The notes under the pieces are model-generated. The model was given only the letters and a program-made list of their open reading frames with translations, had not been told where the DNA came from and made no database searches. This document shows positions 18,436-28,052 of a DNA stretch of 64,000 nt, piece by piece. Source of the DNA: Bacteroidota bacterium (GTDB taxonomy: Bacteria > Bacteroidota > Bacteroidia > Chitinophagales > Chitinophagaceae); assembly GCA_013285915.1 (NCBI GenBank), contig JABDGS010000005.1:1-64000 (forward strand). The letters are read 5' to 3'. The translations under genes were made by a program, and so were the position numbers. Position 1 is the stretch's first letter. Every line of letters starts with the position of its first letter.

Positions 18436-19038
18436 ATGAAAAATGCATTTAGATTGCTGTTGATGACTTGCTTTTTTTATGCATGCAATAATTACACTGT
18501 ACCTCTAAAAAATAGCACCCCGATTATACCAGTTTTTGATACGGCTAACACTGTAATATTACCTCTTGACTCAATTGAACATGCAGTATTTAACTCGCAC
18601 AAAGACGCAGAAATAAATAACAATGATTTGCGTATCATCGACTCATTAATGGCGTTGGTAATAATTAATCAATCAATTGGTAGAACCAGCACTTATACCA
18701 AACAAGCAGTCAACCAACAAAATGTCTTAACCCGGATTTTAGGATATTATAAAAGGCAAATTGCATGCTTTATTGATAGTAATGGCAATAAGACAGCTTG
18801 GGTAAATTGTTTTTGTCTTGAGGATAGTCAGGAATTTACTTATTGGAAAAAACAACGTGTTTTAGTTGACGATGGAGGGGATTGTTTTTTCAATTTTAAA
18901 GTCGATATGACAACCCATAAAAGTTTTGATATTTCCATAAATGGGGTTGCCACTGCACCATTCCCATATTACCTCCTCCCGCCCTATCTTTGCCGCAATG
19001 GATATTACTTGTACAGACAGGGAGTTATTTATTTTTAA
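18436..19038 (+). CDS. Hypothetical lipoprotein
   Basis: The product (about 200 residues from the Met at 18436) begins [19 protein letters not shown], a lipoprotein signal with the lipid Cys in YAC. Starts at 18400 and 18421 add residues before the signal and are less likely. The body is not recognised. Its 3' end overlaps the start of the CCA-adding enzyme by 41 bases in another frame, which is long for a functional overlap. The last codons may be recently extended, or the CCA start may be later. The sequence is more AT-rich than its neighbours. Confidence 0.55.
   Translation: MKNAFRLLLMTCFFYACNNYTVPLKNSTPIIPVFDTANTVILPLDSIEHAVFNSHKDAEINNNDLRIIDSLMALVIINQSIGRTSTYTKQAVNQQNVLTRILGYYKRQIACFIDSNGNKTAWVNCFCLEDSQEFTYWKKQRVLVDDGGDCFFNFKVDMTTHKSFDISINGVATAPFPYYLLPPYLCRNGYYLYRQGVIYF
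18985..18992 (+). promoter_or_regulatory. Candidate -7 promoter box for cca
   Basis: TATCTTTG matches the Bacteroidota -7 consensus TAnnTTTG and lies 6 bases before the cca start. Transcription from it would give a nearly leaderless message. No good -33 element at the right spacing was found, so support is weak. Confidence 0.3.
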
Positions 19039-20416
19039 GAAGATCGGTAAGGTTGCCGGTGACCTGCAGTTGCCCTGCTACCTTATTGGCGGTTTTGTGC
19101 GTGATAAAATTATTGGCCGCCCTACAAAGGATGCGGATATTGTTTGTTTAGGCGATGGAATTGAGCTTGCCCATAAAGTAGCAGAACAATTTAACCCCAA
19201 ACCAACCGTTGCATATTTTAAAAATTTTGGTACAGCGCAAATAAAATTGCAGGATCTTGAAATAGAATTTGTGGGCGCACGCAAAGAAAGCTACCGCTAC
19301 GACAGCCGTAAACCGGAAGTGGAACCAGGCACACTGGAAGATGACCAGAACCGCAGGGATTTTACCATTAATGCACTGGCCATAAGCCTGAACGCTGCCG
19401 ATTTTGGCAAGCTGGTTGACCCGTTTAATGGTGTAACTGATATTGAGCGGAAGATAATTGAAACACCGCTGCCGCCCCCGCAGACTTTTAGTGACGACCC
19501 CCTGCGCATGATGCGTGCCATACGTTTTGCCACGCAACTGAAATTTACCATCGCCCCAGAGACTTTTACCGCAATACAGGAGAATGCTGAACGGATAAAG
19601 ATCGTATCGCAGGAACGGGTGACAGATGAATTGAACAAAATAATGCTGGCCGAAAAGCCGTCAGTAGGTTGGGACCTGCTTAGTAAAAGTGGCTTGCTGC
19701 AGGTGATATTCCCCCAAATGATGGCACTACATGGCGCTGAGTATATTGATGGCCATGGCCATAAAGATAATTTTTACCATACACTGCAGGTACTTGATAA
19801 TATTTCAGCACACACCAACGACTTGTGGCTGCGGTGGGCGGCCATACTGCATGATATTGCAAAACCACCCACCAAGAAATTTGAAGAAGGGCATGGGTGG
19901 ACGTTTCACGGGCACGAAGTAGTAGGCGCACGCATGGTGCCAAAAATTTTCACAAAACTTAAACTTCCGCTCAGCGAAAAAATGCGTTTGGTTCAAAAGC
20001 TGGTATTACTGCATTTGCGGCCGATAAGCCTTACAAAGGAGAATATTACCGACAGTGCGGTGCGCAGGCTGCTGTTTGAGGCTGGTGAGGATATTGATGC
20101 GCTTATGATGTTGTGCGAGGCGGATATAACCAGCAAAAACAAAATAAAGGTAAAGCGCTACCTGCAAAATTTTGAACTGGTTAAGCAGCGCATGGCCGAG
20201 GTTGAGGCAAAAGACAGCCTGCGTAACTGGCAACCACCCATAACCGGGGAAATAATTATGCAAACCTTTGGGTTGCCGCCGTCAAAAAATGTGGGTTTGA
20301 TAAAGGATGCTATACGGGAAGCTATTTTAGATGGTATTATACCTAACAGCTACGAGGCCGCCCACGGGTATATGCTGCAAAAAGCCGCAGAACTGAACTT
20401 AACGCCAATAGAATAA
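18998..20416 (+). CDS. cca: CCA-adding tRNA nucleotidyltransferase with HD domain
   Basis: A protein of about 472 residues that adds or repairs the 3' CCA of tRNA. The Met at 18998 ([17 protein letters not shown]) is preferred over 18941, whose residues are inside the previous gene. The class II nucleotidyltransferase core is visible: [21 protein letters not shown], with the catalytic DAD, then [13 protein letters not shown] and [16 protein letters not shown]. An HD phosphohydrolase domain follows (YHTLQVLDN and [14 protein letters not shown]). It is a single housekeeping gene. The 5' end overlaps the preceding lipoprotein gene. Confidence 0.95.
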   Translation: MDITCTDRELFIFKKIGKVAGDLQLPCYLIGGFVRDKIIGRPTKDADIVCLGDGIELAHKVAEQFNPKPTVAYFKNFGTAQIKLQDLEIEFVGARKESYRYDSRKPEVEPGTLEDDQNRRDFTINALAISLNAADFGKLVDPFNGVTDIERKIIETPLPPPQTFSDDPLRMMRAIRFATQLKFTIAPETFTAIQENAERIKIVSQERVTDELNKIMLAEKPSVGWDLLSKSGLLQVIFPQMMALHGAEYIDGHGHKDNFYHTLQVLDNISAHTNDLWLRWAAILHDIAKPPTKKFEEGHGWTFHGHEVVGARMVPKIFTKLKLPLSEKMRLVQKLVLLHLRPISLTKENITDSAVRRLLFEAGEDIDALMMLCEADITSKNKIKVKRYLQNFELVKQRMAEVEAKDSLRNWQPPITGEIIMQTFGLPPSKNVGLIKDAIREAILDGIIPNSYEAAHGYMLQKAAELNLTPIE

Positions 20417-20430
20417 ATTTTGGTATTTTA

Positions 20431-20455
20431 GCGGGCTTTTTACTAAAAATCCCGC
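20431..20455 (+). terminator. Hairpin after cca
   Basis: GCGGG and TTTTT (20431-20441) pair with AAAAA and CCCGC (20445-20455) around a 3-base loop, with one mismatch. It begins 15 bases after the cca stop. There is no T-tract after the stem, so it may act as an mRNA 3' end stabiliser instead. Confidence 0.35.
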
Positions 20456-20614
20456 GAATAAACAAGGGGGCTTAGTATGCAATATGGCTGCTTGTATGAA
20501 AAAACACCGGTTTGCCATGTTACAAATTACTGGCATAGCATATTGCCCGGTTATTACTAAAGCAGGCATGATTTTACGGGATGTATTGAAAAAAGAACAA
20601 CTAAAAACAGCAGG

Positions 20615-21202
20615 ATGGCAATTTTAAAATTCCGTGTTTATTTTGAAGAGGATGATGCGGTTTACAGGGACGTGGCGATAAGGCATACGCAAAACTTTAA
20701 AGATCTGCATTTCTCGATCCTTAAGGCATACGAGTTTGACAACAGGCACCAGGCCACCTTTTACCGCAGTAATGATAACTGGCAGCGTGGCCGTGAAATT
20801 AGCTTTGAAATATATGATAAACCCTATAAAGCAAAGCCGCTATTAATGGCTGATACCACTATTGGCAGCGAAATTTTTGATACCAATCAAAAATTTGTGT
20901 ATGTGTATGATTTTAACAGGAACTGGACTTTTTTGATCGAGCTGATAAATGTAAGTAAAGAAGAGAGCAGCAAAATAACTTACCCGGCAACCACCCGAAC
21001 CGAAGGTATTGGCCCGCAGCAATACGGTACACGCAGCATGCTGGGTGACAAATTTGTGGATATTGAGGAAAAATATGACCTTACTAAAGGTGCGGAAGGC
21101 TTTGGCAGTGAGGGAGAGGCAGGCGAAGATGGAGAAGAAAGCGAGACTGACGAAGCAGGATTAGGCGGCGAAGAGGCGGCAGAAGGTGCGGACGAATATT
21201 AA
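20615..21202 (+). CDS. Plasmid pRiA4b ORF-3-like protein with acidic tail
   Basis: A 195-residue protein. The first 120 residues match the pRiA4b ORF-3 family: MAILKFRVYFEEDDAVYRDVAI, HFSILKAYEFDNRHQATFY, and a KFVYVYDFNRNWTFLIELI stretch where the family has YxYDFGD. The C-terminal 60 residues are very acidic and Gly/Glu/Asp-rich (SEGEAGEDGEESETDE), with no obvious fold. The family's function is not established; members occur on plasmids and chromosomes. The acidic tail may be regulatory or bind metal. The gene sits alone between cca and an SDR gene. Confidence 0.8.
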   Translation: MAILKFRVYFEEDDAVYRDVAIRHTQNFKDLHFSILKAYEFDNRHQATFYRSNDNWQRGREISFEIYDKPYKAKPLLMADTTIGSEIFDTNQKFVYVYDFNRNWTFLIELINVSKEESSKITYPATTRTEGIGPQQYGTRSMLGDKFVDIEEKYDLTKGAEGFGSEGEAGEDGEESETDEAGLGGEEAAEGADEY

Positions 21203-21261
21203 TATTGTGTAAAGTTTGCATTAAATATTCAAAATTGCACAGGGCTTCTTAAATTGGCAGT

Positions 21262-22161
21262 ATGAATATACTTGTCACGGGGGCAAACGGATTCCTGGGC
21301 CAGCATTTAATTAAATATCTTAATGCCCGGCAATACACCGTTTTTGCAACAAGCCGTGGCAAACGAAGAGTACCTGATGATGTACCAATCATGTATATTT
21401 CGGCTGACTTAACTGATGCCAAAGCCGTACAGGATGCGGTAACACACGCACAGCCAAACATAATAATTCACACGGCGGCCATCAGTAAACCGGATGAATG
21501 TGAAAACAACAAACCACACTGCCTGCAAAATAATGTTGAAGCCACAACACATTTATTGCAGGCATTTAAATTAATACAAACTCCCTCTAAGCTATTTATT
21601 TACCTGTCAACCGATTTTATTTTTGGGGAAATGGGCCCGCATAGTGAAGATGACGCAACCGGCCCACTTAATTTTTATGGCGAAAGCAAGCTTATGGCCG
21701 AGCAATTAGTTATAAACAGCGGCCTGCCTTATGCAGTTGTAAGGCCCGTTTTTATTTATGGTGATGTTTGGGATGGGTTACGCCCAAGCTTTTTGCATTG
21801 GGTAAAAAACAGCCTTGAACAGGATAAAGGCATTAAAGTAGTAAGTGATCAATTACGCACCCCAACGTACGTATATGACATTTGTGCAGGAATAGATGCT
21901 ATTATAAAGCAGCATAAAACAGGTATTTACCATCTTGCAGGCAGCGATCTTATTTCGCCCTACAAAATGGCAGTTACAACAGCAGCAGTATTGGGGTTAA
22001 ATGAGGATTTGATAGAAAGTGTTACCAGTGAAACTTTTCCGGAGCCGGTAAAAAGGGCGAAACGCAGCGGGTTGAAGATTGACAAAGCCCGGCAACAGTT
22101 AGGCTATGAACCAGTGAGCTTTGAGGAAGGGGTGAGGAGAACGTTTGGGGCTGTAGAGTGA
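21262..22161 (+). CDS. RmlD-like SDR oxidoreductase
   Basis: A 299-residue extended short-chain dehydrogenase resembling dTDP-4-dehydrorhamnose reductase. The NAD(P) site is VTGANGFLGQHL at the N-terminus. The catalytic region includes YLSTDFIFGEMGPHSEDD and FYGESKLMAEQLV (YxxxK). No rhamnose-pathway partners are nearby, so the substrate is not certain. Its TGA stop overlaps the first unit of the GATTGCA array. Confidence 0.9.
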   Translation: MNILVTGANGFLGQHLIKYLNARQYTVFATSRGKRRVPDDVPIMYISADLTDAKAVQDAVTHAQPNIIIHTAAISKPDECENNKPHCLQNNVEATTHLLQAFKLIQTPSKLFIYLSTDFIFGEMGPHSEDDATGPLNFYGESKLMAEQLVINSGLPYAVVRPVFIYGDVWDGLRPSFLHWVKNSLEQDKGIKVVSDQLRTPTYVYDICAGIDAIIKQHKTGIYHLAGSDLISPYKMAVTTAAVLGLNEDLIESVTSETFPEPVKRAKRSGLKIDKARQQLGYEPVSFEEGVRRTFGAVE

Positions 22162-22257
22162 TTGCAGATTGCAGATTGCAGATTGCAGATTGCAGATTGC
22201 AGATTGCAGATTGCAGATTGCAGATTGCAGATTGCAGATTGCAGATTGCAGATTGCA
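22160..22257. repeat. 14 perfect tandem copies of GATTGCA
   Basis: Ninety-eight bases consist of 14 uninterrupted heptamers. The first overlaps the stop codon of the SDR gene, and the array ends 149 bases before the CHAD gene. No copy is diverged, so the array is probably recent or kept homogeneous by slippage. Because the stop lies at its start, copy-number change should not alter the SDR protein. Confidence 0.95.
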
Positions 22258-22352
22258 AAAAGGGGACGTAAGTTACTAATTGTAAATGGCGAAAGTAGAC
22301 GGGAAAGAATAAATCTGCAATGGCCAAGACGCAAGGTTTGCGATGAGTTTTT

Positions 22353-22380
22353 CACGATTGACGATTCACGTTTCACGAAT
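22353..22380. repeat. Degenerate 4-unit heptamer repeat
   Basis: CACGATT, GACGATT, CACGTTT and CACGAAT lie in direct succession, a second 7-bp-period array 95 bases after the first but with a different unit. It ends 26 bases before the CHAD start. Confidence 0.6.
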
Positions 22381-22406
22381 AAGAGTTTTGAATATAAAGA
22401 GGATCA

Positions 22407-23195
22407 ATGCAAACACCATTGGAAAAATATTTTGCGCAGCGTGTAAAGAACCTGTTCAATAATCTGCACGATTTTGAACTGAATGGGGATGATGTGTCGC
22501 TGCACGACCTGCGGGTTGAGATGAAGAAGCTGCGCAGCATGGTAAAATTTTTTAAACAGGTATACCCCAAACAAAAAGTAAAAAAGCCCGCCCATATTTT
22601 GCACGCAATTTTTCAGCAGGCAGGTGAAATAAGGGAATACCAGATACTGCAGCAATGGCTGCAAAAAAACCAGTTTGCCTCTATTGAAAAAAGCTATTTT
22701 CCGCCCGAGCGGCTGGAGGTAATGATACAGCGCTTCAGGCTTAATAGCAACGCGAATAAGAATGATCTGAAAGAGATTATTGAGCAGGTGGGCCATTTTG
22801 TACACAGCACCAATGAAATACTGCCGGAGCAGTATTATGCTGAACTTAATGCCAAAGTGGCCAAGCTTTGCAGGCGAAAATTAGTTACACAGGACTGGCA
22901 CGAACTGCGCAAGCTAATAAAACAGCGTATATATGCCTATAACTGGGTTAAGCACGAAGCAGAAAACGACGACCCACTTTTTTCATACTACAATAAGCTG
23001 CAGGAGCTAATAGGGCAGTGGCATGATGCCGATATTATAAAGGATGTTTTCAGCCAAAAACAAATATACCTGTCGCAGGATATTGATGTGCAAAAAGACT
23101 TTAGTCCCGCCTGGGATAAAATAATGGCTACCCTGAAACAAAAAGAAAAGCAGGTGGAAGAAATGCTTAGCAAGCAACACGCGCCCGCACAATAG
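22407..23195 (+). CDS. CHAD domain protein
   Basis: A 262-residue helical protein with the conserved-histidine alpha-helical domain. The first characteristic motif is SLHDLRVEMKKLRSMVKFF near residue 31, and a second half repeats the pattern (WHELRKLIKQRIYAYNW). Other conserved His and Lys/Arg residues line the two helical bundles. CHAD domains bind polyphosphate and are often linked to granules or phosphate handling. There is no CYTH domain attached. The gene lies downstream of the repeat arrays and is transcribed alone. Confidence 0.92.
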   Translation: MQTPLEKYFAQRVKNLFNNLHDFELNGDDVSLHDLRVEMKKLRSMVKFFKQVYPKQKVKKPAHILHAIFQQAGEIREYQILQQWLQKNQFASIEKSYFPPERLEVMIQRFRLNSNANKNDLKEIIEQVGHFVHSTNEILPEQYYAELNAKVAKLCRRKLVTQDWHELRKLIKQRIYAYNWVKHEAENDDPLFSYYNKLQELIGQWHDADIIKDVFSQKQIYLSQDIDVQKDFSPAWDKIMATLKQKEKQVEEMLSKQHAPAQ

Positions 23196-23430
23196 GGTGC
23201 TTTAGTAATCAGCCTACCCTAAATTACCGCTATTTTACCATCGCTACCATCTGCCATGCCTACGTACTATCGCTGCATTATTGGCGTAAATATATAAGCT
23301 TAATTATGCCACTGGATAAATTTGAACACATTTGAACTGCTTTTGAAAAGCCATCCAGGCGGCAATACGGCTAAGTTTGTTACGAGCCCTTTTTTTTGAA
23401 CATAGGGCTTGTAATAAACCAGAACCAGAT

Positions 23431-25302
23431 ATGAGAATTTCAATTTCACGTTTTTTATTTGCGGTGGCTGTTATAATTATTGCCCAGCATAATTGTTCAG
23501 CACAAAGTTTTGCCATGTACCGCAACAATCCCCAGCTAACAGGGGTAACCGCCGAAAGCCCGGTGTACGGTATAAAAGGAATAAAATTTACTTATAAGGC
23601 TGGTGGCCCTATAAGAGGCATACCTGCGGCTCTTGGCGGCATGCTGTATTTTGGCGGCGGGGATGGATATTTCTGCGCGATTAATGGGCAAACCGGCGCA
23701 GAACAGTGGAAATTTAAAACCGGGGGCGCCGTTTATTCGTCACCTTATGTTACTCAGTCAACCTTATATTTTACAAGCCGTGATGGCAACATATACGCCC
23801 TGCAAACGGGTAACGGTAAACAGGTTTGGAAGTTTACGATGGACAAGGACCTCGGCGCTGAAAATTACTGGGACAACTACCTGTCGTCGCCGGTAATAGT
23901 TGATAATACGTTGTACGTTGGTGGCGGCGATGGCTACTTGTATGCCATTAACAAAGGCAACGGCAAACTTTTATGGAAATACAATGCCGGCGCACGCATA
24001 CGTGTAACACCGGCGGTTTTTGAAGACAATATAGTGTTTGGCAACAATGCGGGGTATATTATTGATGTTAGCAAAACCACCGGTAAAATGGTGTGGCAGT
24101 TTAAAACAGACGGTGCATCAAATACTTTTGAAAGCAAGAACAACGACCGCACATCTATATTCTGCGCACCAACAGTTGCTGATGGTGTTGTTGTAACAGG
24201 CGGGCGGGATGGTATTGCCTATGGCATAGATTTAGCAACCGGGAAGGAGAAGTGGCGGGACGACCATAAAGGGCCGTGGATATTATCAACCGCTGTAAAA
24301 GATGGGGTAGCATACATAGGCTGTGGCAGCGACCTGTTAGTGGTTGCAAGGGAACTGCAAACAGGCAAAGAGCTTTGGAGATTTAAATGCCCAAGCGCCG
24401 TTTTTTCATCAATAACTGTTGCGGGCGATATGTTGTATTTTAATGACATACATTTTAGCGGTAATACGCACGCAGTTAATAGTAAAACAGGTATAGAGCA
24501 ATGGAAGTTTCCTATGGGCGCAAAATCGTTCTCTACGCCGATAATTGCAAACGGGATGGTGTATACAGGCGCCGAAAACGGTGTACTGTATGCGCTTGAA
24601 GCAAACCCAGGCATGACGAGTGCCACCGTTACCCAACAGCCTGTAAAAATTGTGTACAGGCAAGGCCCCGCCAGTAAAGATGATTACACAGATTTTCAAA
24701 ACGGCGTTGACGAGTTTATAAAAAATTATTTTATTGCCTGTGGTTATAAGCTTGTTGATGAAAAAGAACTGGCACAGGTAATGAATGACCAACTAACCAA
24801 TAAAACTAAAAGCGTTATTGTGTTTGCCGATAACAGGTTTCCTGCTGCTATTGAAGATGCCTCGCAGGGTAAACCATTGGCGCTTAAATATCTTGAAGCC
24901 GGGGGTAAGATCGCGATATTCGGGTTGAACCCTATGGCATATACGCGCGACAGCAGCGGGAATGTTGATGCGTATAATGATAGTTTACCTTCGGCAGTAT
25001 TTGGGTTAAGCTACCCGGGTAAAAATTTTATTCGCGGTATTTACCAGGCCCAAATAACACCAACAGGTAAACAACATGGCCTGGCAAGCGCCTATACTAC
25101 AGTAAGTAATTTTACGGTAATAACGCCCGGCGCTGCTACAACTGTGCTGGCAACAGACGAATTTGGCAGCGCTACTGAATGGATAAAAAATTACGGCGGC
25201 CCGGATGGCACAGGGCTGTTGCAGCTAAACCTTCCTTCAAATGAAATAACAGTTAGCCTTGGCGAATTAAGGGCCGCTATAGAGTGGGGAGTGGCGTGGT
25301 GA
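23431..25302 (+). CDS. Secreted PQQ-type beta-propeller protein
   Basis: A secreted protein of about 623 residues. The start at 23431 (MRISISRFLFAVAVIIIA) gives a clean signal peptide; the earlier Met at 23377 does not. Residues 30-400 hold repeated propeller blades such as GGMLYFGGGDGYFCAINGQT, GAEQWKFKTGGAVYSSPYV, LYFTSRDGNIYALQTGNG and KQVWKF, which match the PQQ-binding-like (BamB-like) pattern. The C-terminal 220 residues are not propeller and contain a GKIAIFGLNPMAY stretch. Its function is not clear; it may bind glycan or protein. The next gene on the same strand begins about 200 bases on. Confidence 0.85.
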   Translation: MRISISRFLFAVAVIIIAQHNCSAQSFAMYRNNPQLTGVTAESPVYGIKGIKFTYKAGGPIRGIPAALGGMLYFGGGDGYFCAINGQTGAEQWKFKTGGAVYSSPYVTQSTLYFTSRDGNIYALQTGNGKQVWKFTMDKDLGAENYWDNYLSSPVIVDNTLYVGGGDGYLYAINKGNGKLLWKYNAGARIRVTPAVFEDNIVFGNNAGYIIDVSKTTGKMVWQFKTDGASNTFESKNNDRTSIFCAPTVADGVVVTGGRDGIAYGIDLATGKEKWRDDHKGPWILSTAVKDGVAYIGCGSDLLVVARELQTGKELWRFKCPSAVFSSITVAGDMLYFNDIHFSGNTHAVNSKTGIEQWKFPMGAKSFSTPIIANGMVYTGAENGVLYALEANPGMTSATVTQQPVKIVYRQGPASKDDYTDFQNGVDEFIKNYFIACGYKLVDEKELAQVMNDQLTNKTKSVIVFADNRFPAAIEDASQGKPLALKYLEAGGKIAIFGLNPMAYTRDSSGNVDAYNDSLPSAVFGLSYPGKNFIRGIYQAQITPTGKQHGLASAYTTVSNFTVITPGAATTVLATDEFGSATEWIKNYGGPDGTGLLQLNLPSNEITVSLGELRAAIEWGVAW

Positions 25303-25504
25303 TTGATTGAGGGGAATTATTTCAAGCCTTAGTATTCAGGTGTCATTGTGGTAACAAGTGTAGCCCACAAATATAAGTTCACCAGTTGTTTACTATTGTT
25401 TGTCGAAAAAAATACTGCGGGAATCTCTACCGGCTAATTTGAGAAGATAATTGCAGTGCAGAGACCAACATAGCGATAGTTGTGACGAACATAAAAACTT
25501 AACG

Positions 25505-26986
25505 ATGCACTTATTTAAATATTTGAGCAATTTAGTGGCGATGCTTGTAAGCGTGGTGACAATCAGCGCCTGTTCTTCAAAACAAAATTCACCCAATACT
25601 AATTCAGCAGGTGTTAATTATGTTGTGACTGTTAACCAGGACGATAACAGGAAAATATTTGTTGAGGCAAACCTGCAACTGGTTAATGATACGCTGCGCA
25701 TGTCCCAGGTAATGGCTGAGGGCGCGGAAGATGGGTATGCAGGATTTGTACACGACCTGCAGGCAACTGATGATAAGGGTAATACTGTTAACGTAAATAA
25801 AGCTGGCCGCAATACGTGGAAAGTTTCGAAGCAGGTGCCTGCATTGATACATTTGCGGTACTACGTGCAGGTGGGCCATGATGCGGTAAACTGGCCGGTG
25901 TCGGGTGCTTTTGCAAGGGCTTATGCTACTGATAAACTTGTTTTTTTTACAGGGCGCACCGTTTTTATTGCAGCGCAGGGGAATGATTCATTAAAACTGC
26001 TGGTGAAATTTAACCTGCCGCAAAACTGGCAGGTTATTACACCTTACAAAGAAGTACCAGGGCAGGTAAATACATTTACTGCGGATAACCTTGGGTATTT
26101 ATGGGCCAATGGAAATATGGTTGGAAGTTGCGCTACCAAAGAAATAAAGATTGATGAGTTAAGAGTAGTTTTTGCAGGCAGCGATGATATGCAGGAGAGC
26201 GTTGACCTGATGGGTAACTCGTTGTCGAAAATTGTACGCGGGTATTCATCGGCATTGGGCGGTGCTCCAAAAGGCAAGCTGGTAATTTTGGGCAGCGTAG
26301 CATCTTTAATGCCTGGTGGTGAAACTTTTAACAATAGCATAAGCATGGTTTTTAATAGCCCGCCCAGCATGGCCAATAAGGCGAGGTGGGGGTATTTAAT
26401 TGCGCACGAGGCTTTTCATTTATGGAACGGCCATACTATTGAACCGGCTGACCAGCCAACGGTGGAATGGTTTGTTGAAGGGTTTACAGATTATATGAGC
26501 AAGCTGTACGCATACCGCACAGGATTTACAAACCAGCAAGATTTATTTGACCAGTTTGCATACAGTTATGGCAGTTACGTTGCCAGTGCAGGCCGTGTAT
26601 CACTTATAGACGCGGGGCAGGACAAAGGAGGCAATTATAGTTTTATTTATGGCGGTGGCCTTACTGCAGCGATGGCACTTGACATACAATGCAGGGAAGC
26701 TACCAATAATAAAGCGGGCTTTGGAGAAATTATGCGAAGAATGTATACAGATTTTGGAACTACAGGAAAGCCGTATACCTATGCGGATATAATAAAAGTG
26801 TGCTGTGAAGTTGCCGGCAAGGATCTATCATCTTTTTTTAAAGACTATGTTGAGGGAACAAAAGTAATACCACTGGCAGAATATTGTGCCAAAGCAGGCC
26901 TGGTTTTTGCGAACGGCCAAATAACGCAAAACCCCGGTATATCAGCTGCGCAGGCTGCTTTGCTTGAGGGAGTGCTTGAGAAGTAA
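25505..26986 (+). CDS. Lipoprotein with gluzincin (M61-like) metallopeptidase motif
   Basis: A protein of about 493 residues starting at 25505 (MHLFKYLSNL), with a lipobox (TISAC). The earlier in-frame Met at 25451 lacks a signal context. The motif HEAFHLWNG starts at His301, giving the HExxH zinc site; the third ligand would be Glu325 in EWFVEGFTDY. This is the pattern of M61 (glycyl aminopeptidase-like) and related gluzincins. The N-terminal part is beta-rich, as in M61 proteins. It should be an exported zinc peptidase on the cell surface or in the periplasm. The substrate is not known. Confidence 0.82.
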   Translation: MHLFKYLSNLVAMLVSVVTISACSSKQNSPNTNSAGVNYVVTVNQDDNRKIFVEANLQLVNDTLRMSQVMAEGAEDGYAGFVHDLQATDDKGNTVNVNKAGRNTWKVSKQVPALIHLRYYVQVGHDAVNWPVSGAFARAYATDKLVFFTGRTVFIAAQGNDSLKLLVKFNLPQNWQVITPYKEVPGQVNTFTADNLGYLWANGNMVGSCATKEIKIDELRVVFAGSDDMQESVDLMGNSLSKIVRGYSSALGGAPKGKLVILGSVASLMPGGETFNNSISMVFNSPPSMANKARWGYLIAHEAFHLWNGHTIEPADQPTVEWFVEGFTDYMSKLYAYRTGFTNQQDLFDQFAYSYGSYVASAGRVSLIDAGQDKGGNYSFIYGGGLTAAMALDIQCREATNNKAGFGEIMRRMYTDFGTTGKPYTYADIIKVCCEVAGKDLSSFFKDYVEGTKVIPLAEYCAKAGLVFANGQITQNPGISAAQAALLEGVLEK

Positions 26987-26994
26987 CTCCCCTA

Positions 26995-27771
26995 TTAGTT
27001 TGGCCGCCACTTAAGGCTATGCTGACCCAGTTTAATATGCAAGTTTATAATCCTGTTATAACTCTGTGGATCGGTTAATCTTATTTGGTCCAGCAGTTTA
27101 TTGGCTTCTTCTGTGCGGCCCAATTCAAGGTATATCATGGCCAGGTCGGCTGCGTTATTCACATTCGCGGGCGTTTTATTGTAAATATCTTCAAACAGCG
27201 CTGCGGCATTTTGCGGATCATTTACATAATAATAATTTTTAGCAAGAACAAGCTCAGTATATGAGGTTTTATTTATCCGGTAAGCAGCAAGGTTATAACG
27301 CAATGCTTTTTGCGGTGCATAGAATGCTGAGTCATAATCGCCCATGTAAATAATACCGAGCATGTGATTGGCACGCAGGTGTTTATTATTTAAATCGTAA
27401 GCACGCAGCAACATTTCTCCGGCTTCAGCAGTTTCGCCTTTAAGCAAATGCACACTAGCTTTATCGTACAGGTTGTTATACGAATTTTTTGGGTGTAACA
27501 GTGCTGCCTTTTCGTAATAATAAATGGCTGAATCTTTATTAAGGTTTACATATTCAATCGCTGCATTTTCCCAATAAAGGGCTTTTAAGGTATCAGGTAT
27601 ACCCTCCGTTTCAGAGGCCAGCAAAAAATATTCGATCGCGTGTTTCTTATCACCGCTATCCCCATAATTCAATCCCTTTAAATTAAGCTGTTCAGCCTTT
27701 CTTTCAGGGTCAAACAAATCGCATCCTGCCAAAAGGCCAATGATGATTAATGCCGGTATTAAGTATTTCAT
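26995..27771 (-). CDS. TPR lipoprotein
   Basis: A 258-residue lipoprotein (GLLAGCDLF, lipid Cys17). The rest is a chain of tetratricopeptide units: LNYGDSGDKKHAIEYFLLAS, LNKDSAIYYYEKAALLHP, AGEMLLRAYDLNNKHLRANH, NAAALFEDIYNKTPANV and LELGRTEEANKLLDQ. It is probably an envelope scaffold. It converges with the peptidase gene, the two stops being 9 bases apart. Confidence 0.85.
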   Translation of the reverse strand: MKYLIPALIIIGLLAGCDLFDPERKAEQLNLKGLNYGDSGDKKHAIEYFLLASETEGIPDTLKALYWENAAIEYVNLNKDSAIYYYEKAALLHPKNSYNNLYDKASVHLLKGETAEAGEMLLRAYDLNNKHLRANHMLGIIYMGDYDSAFYAPQKALRYNLAAYRINKTSYTELVLAKNYYYVNDPQNAAALFEDIYNKTPANVNNAADLAMIYLELGRTEEANKLLDQIRLTDPQSYNRIINLHIKLGQHSLKWRPN

Positions 27772-28052
27772 TATACCTGGGTTTAGTTTAAGAGATATGT
27801 TAGTGGTTGGCTAAAAATATCAATCATTTACCAGCTGTCCAAAAAGGTGTTTGCTAAGCGGTTAATCAGTGTGGCACCGCCTCGTATATTTGGTTCGTTG
27901 TGCATGCCCGGCGAATGGCAAAAATGCAATAAGGCATGTTTCGCATTAATCATTGTATAAAACGCATGCTACAAAACAGGAAAAACTGGAGATTATGTTG
28001 CAGACTGCTTGTTTTTTGGGGTAATTTTTAGCAACCTCTCTTATTTTTATAT

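Noticed and set aside
22022-22376. Minus-strand frames through the same array
   Set aside because: These are SAICNLQ repeats, an artefact of the array without stops.
22160-22380. CRISPR array
   Set aside because: The heptamers are contiguous with no spacers, and no cas genes are in the window.
22162-22446. Plus-strand open frame through the GATTGCA array
   Set aside because: Its first 40 residues are the repeat translated (QIADCRL), and the rest overlaps the CHAD start. The 7-bp period gives a stop-free frame by itself.
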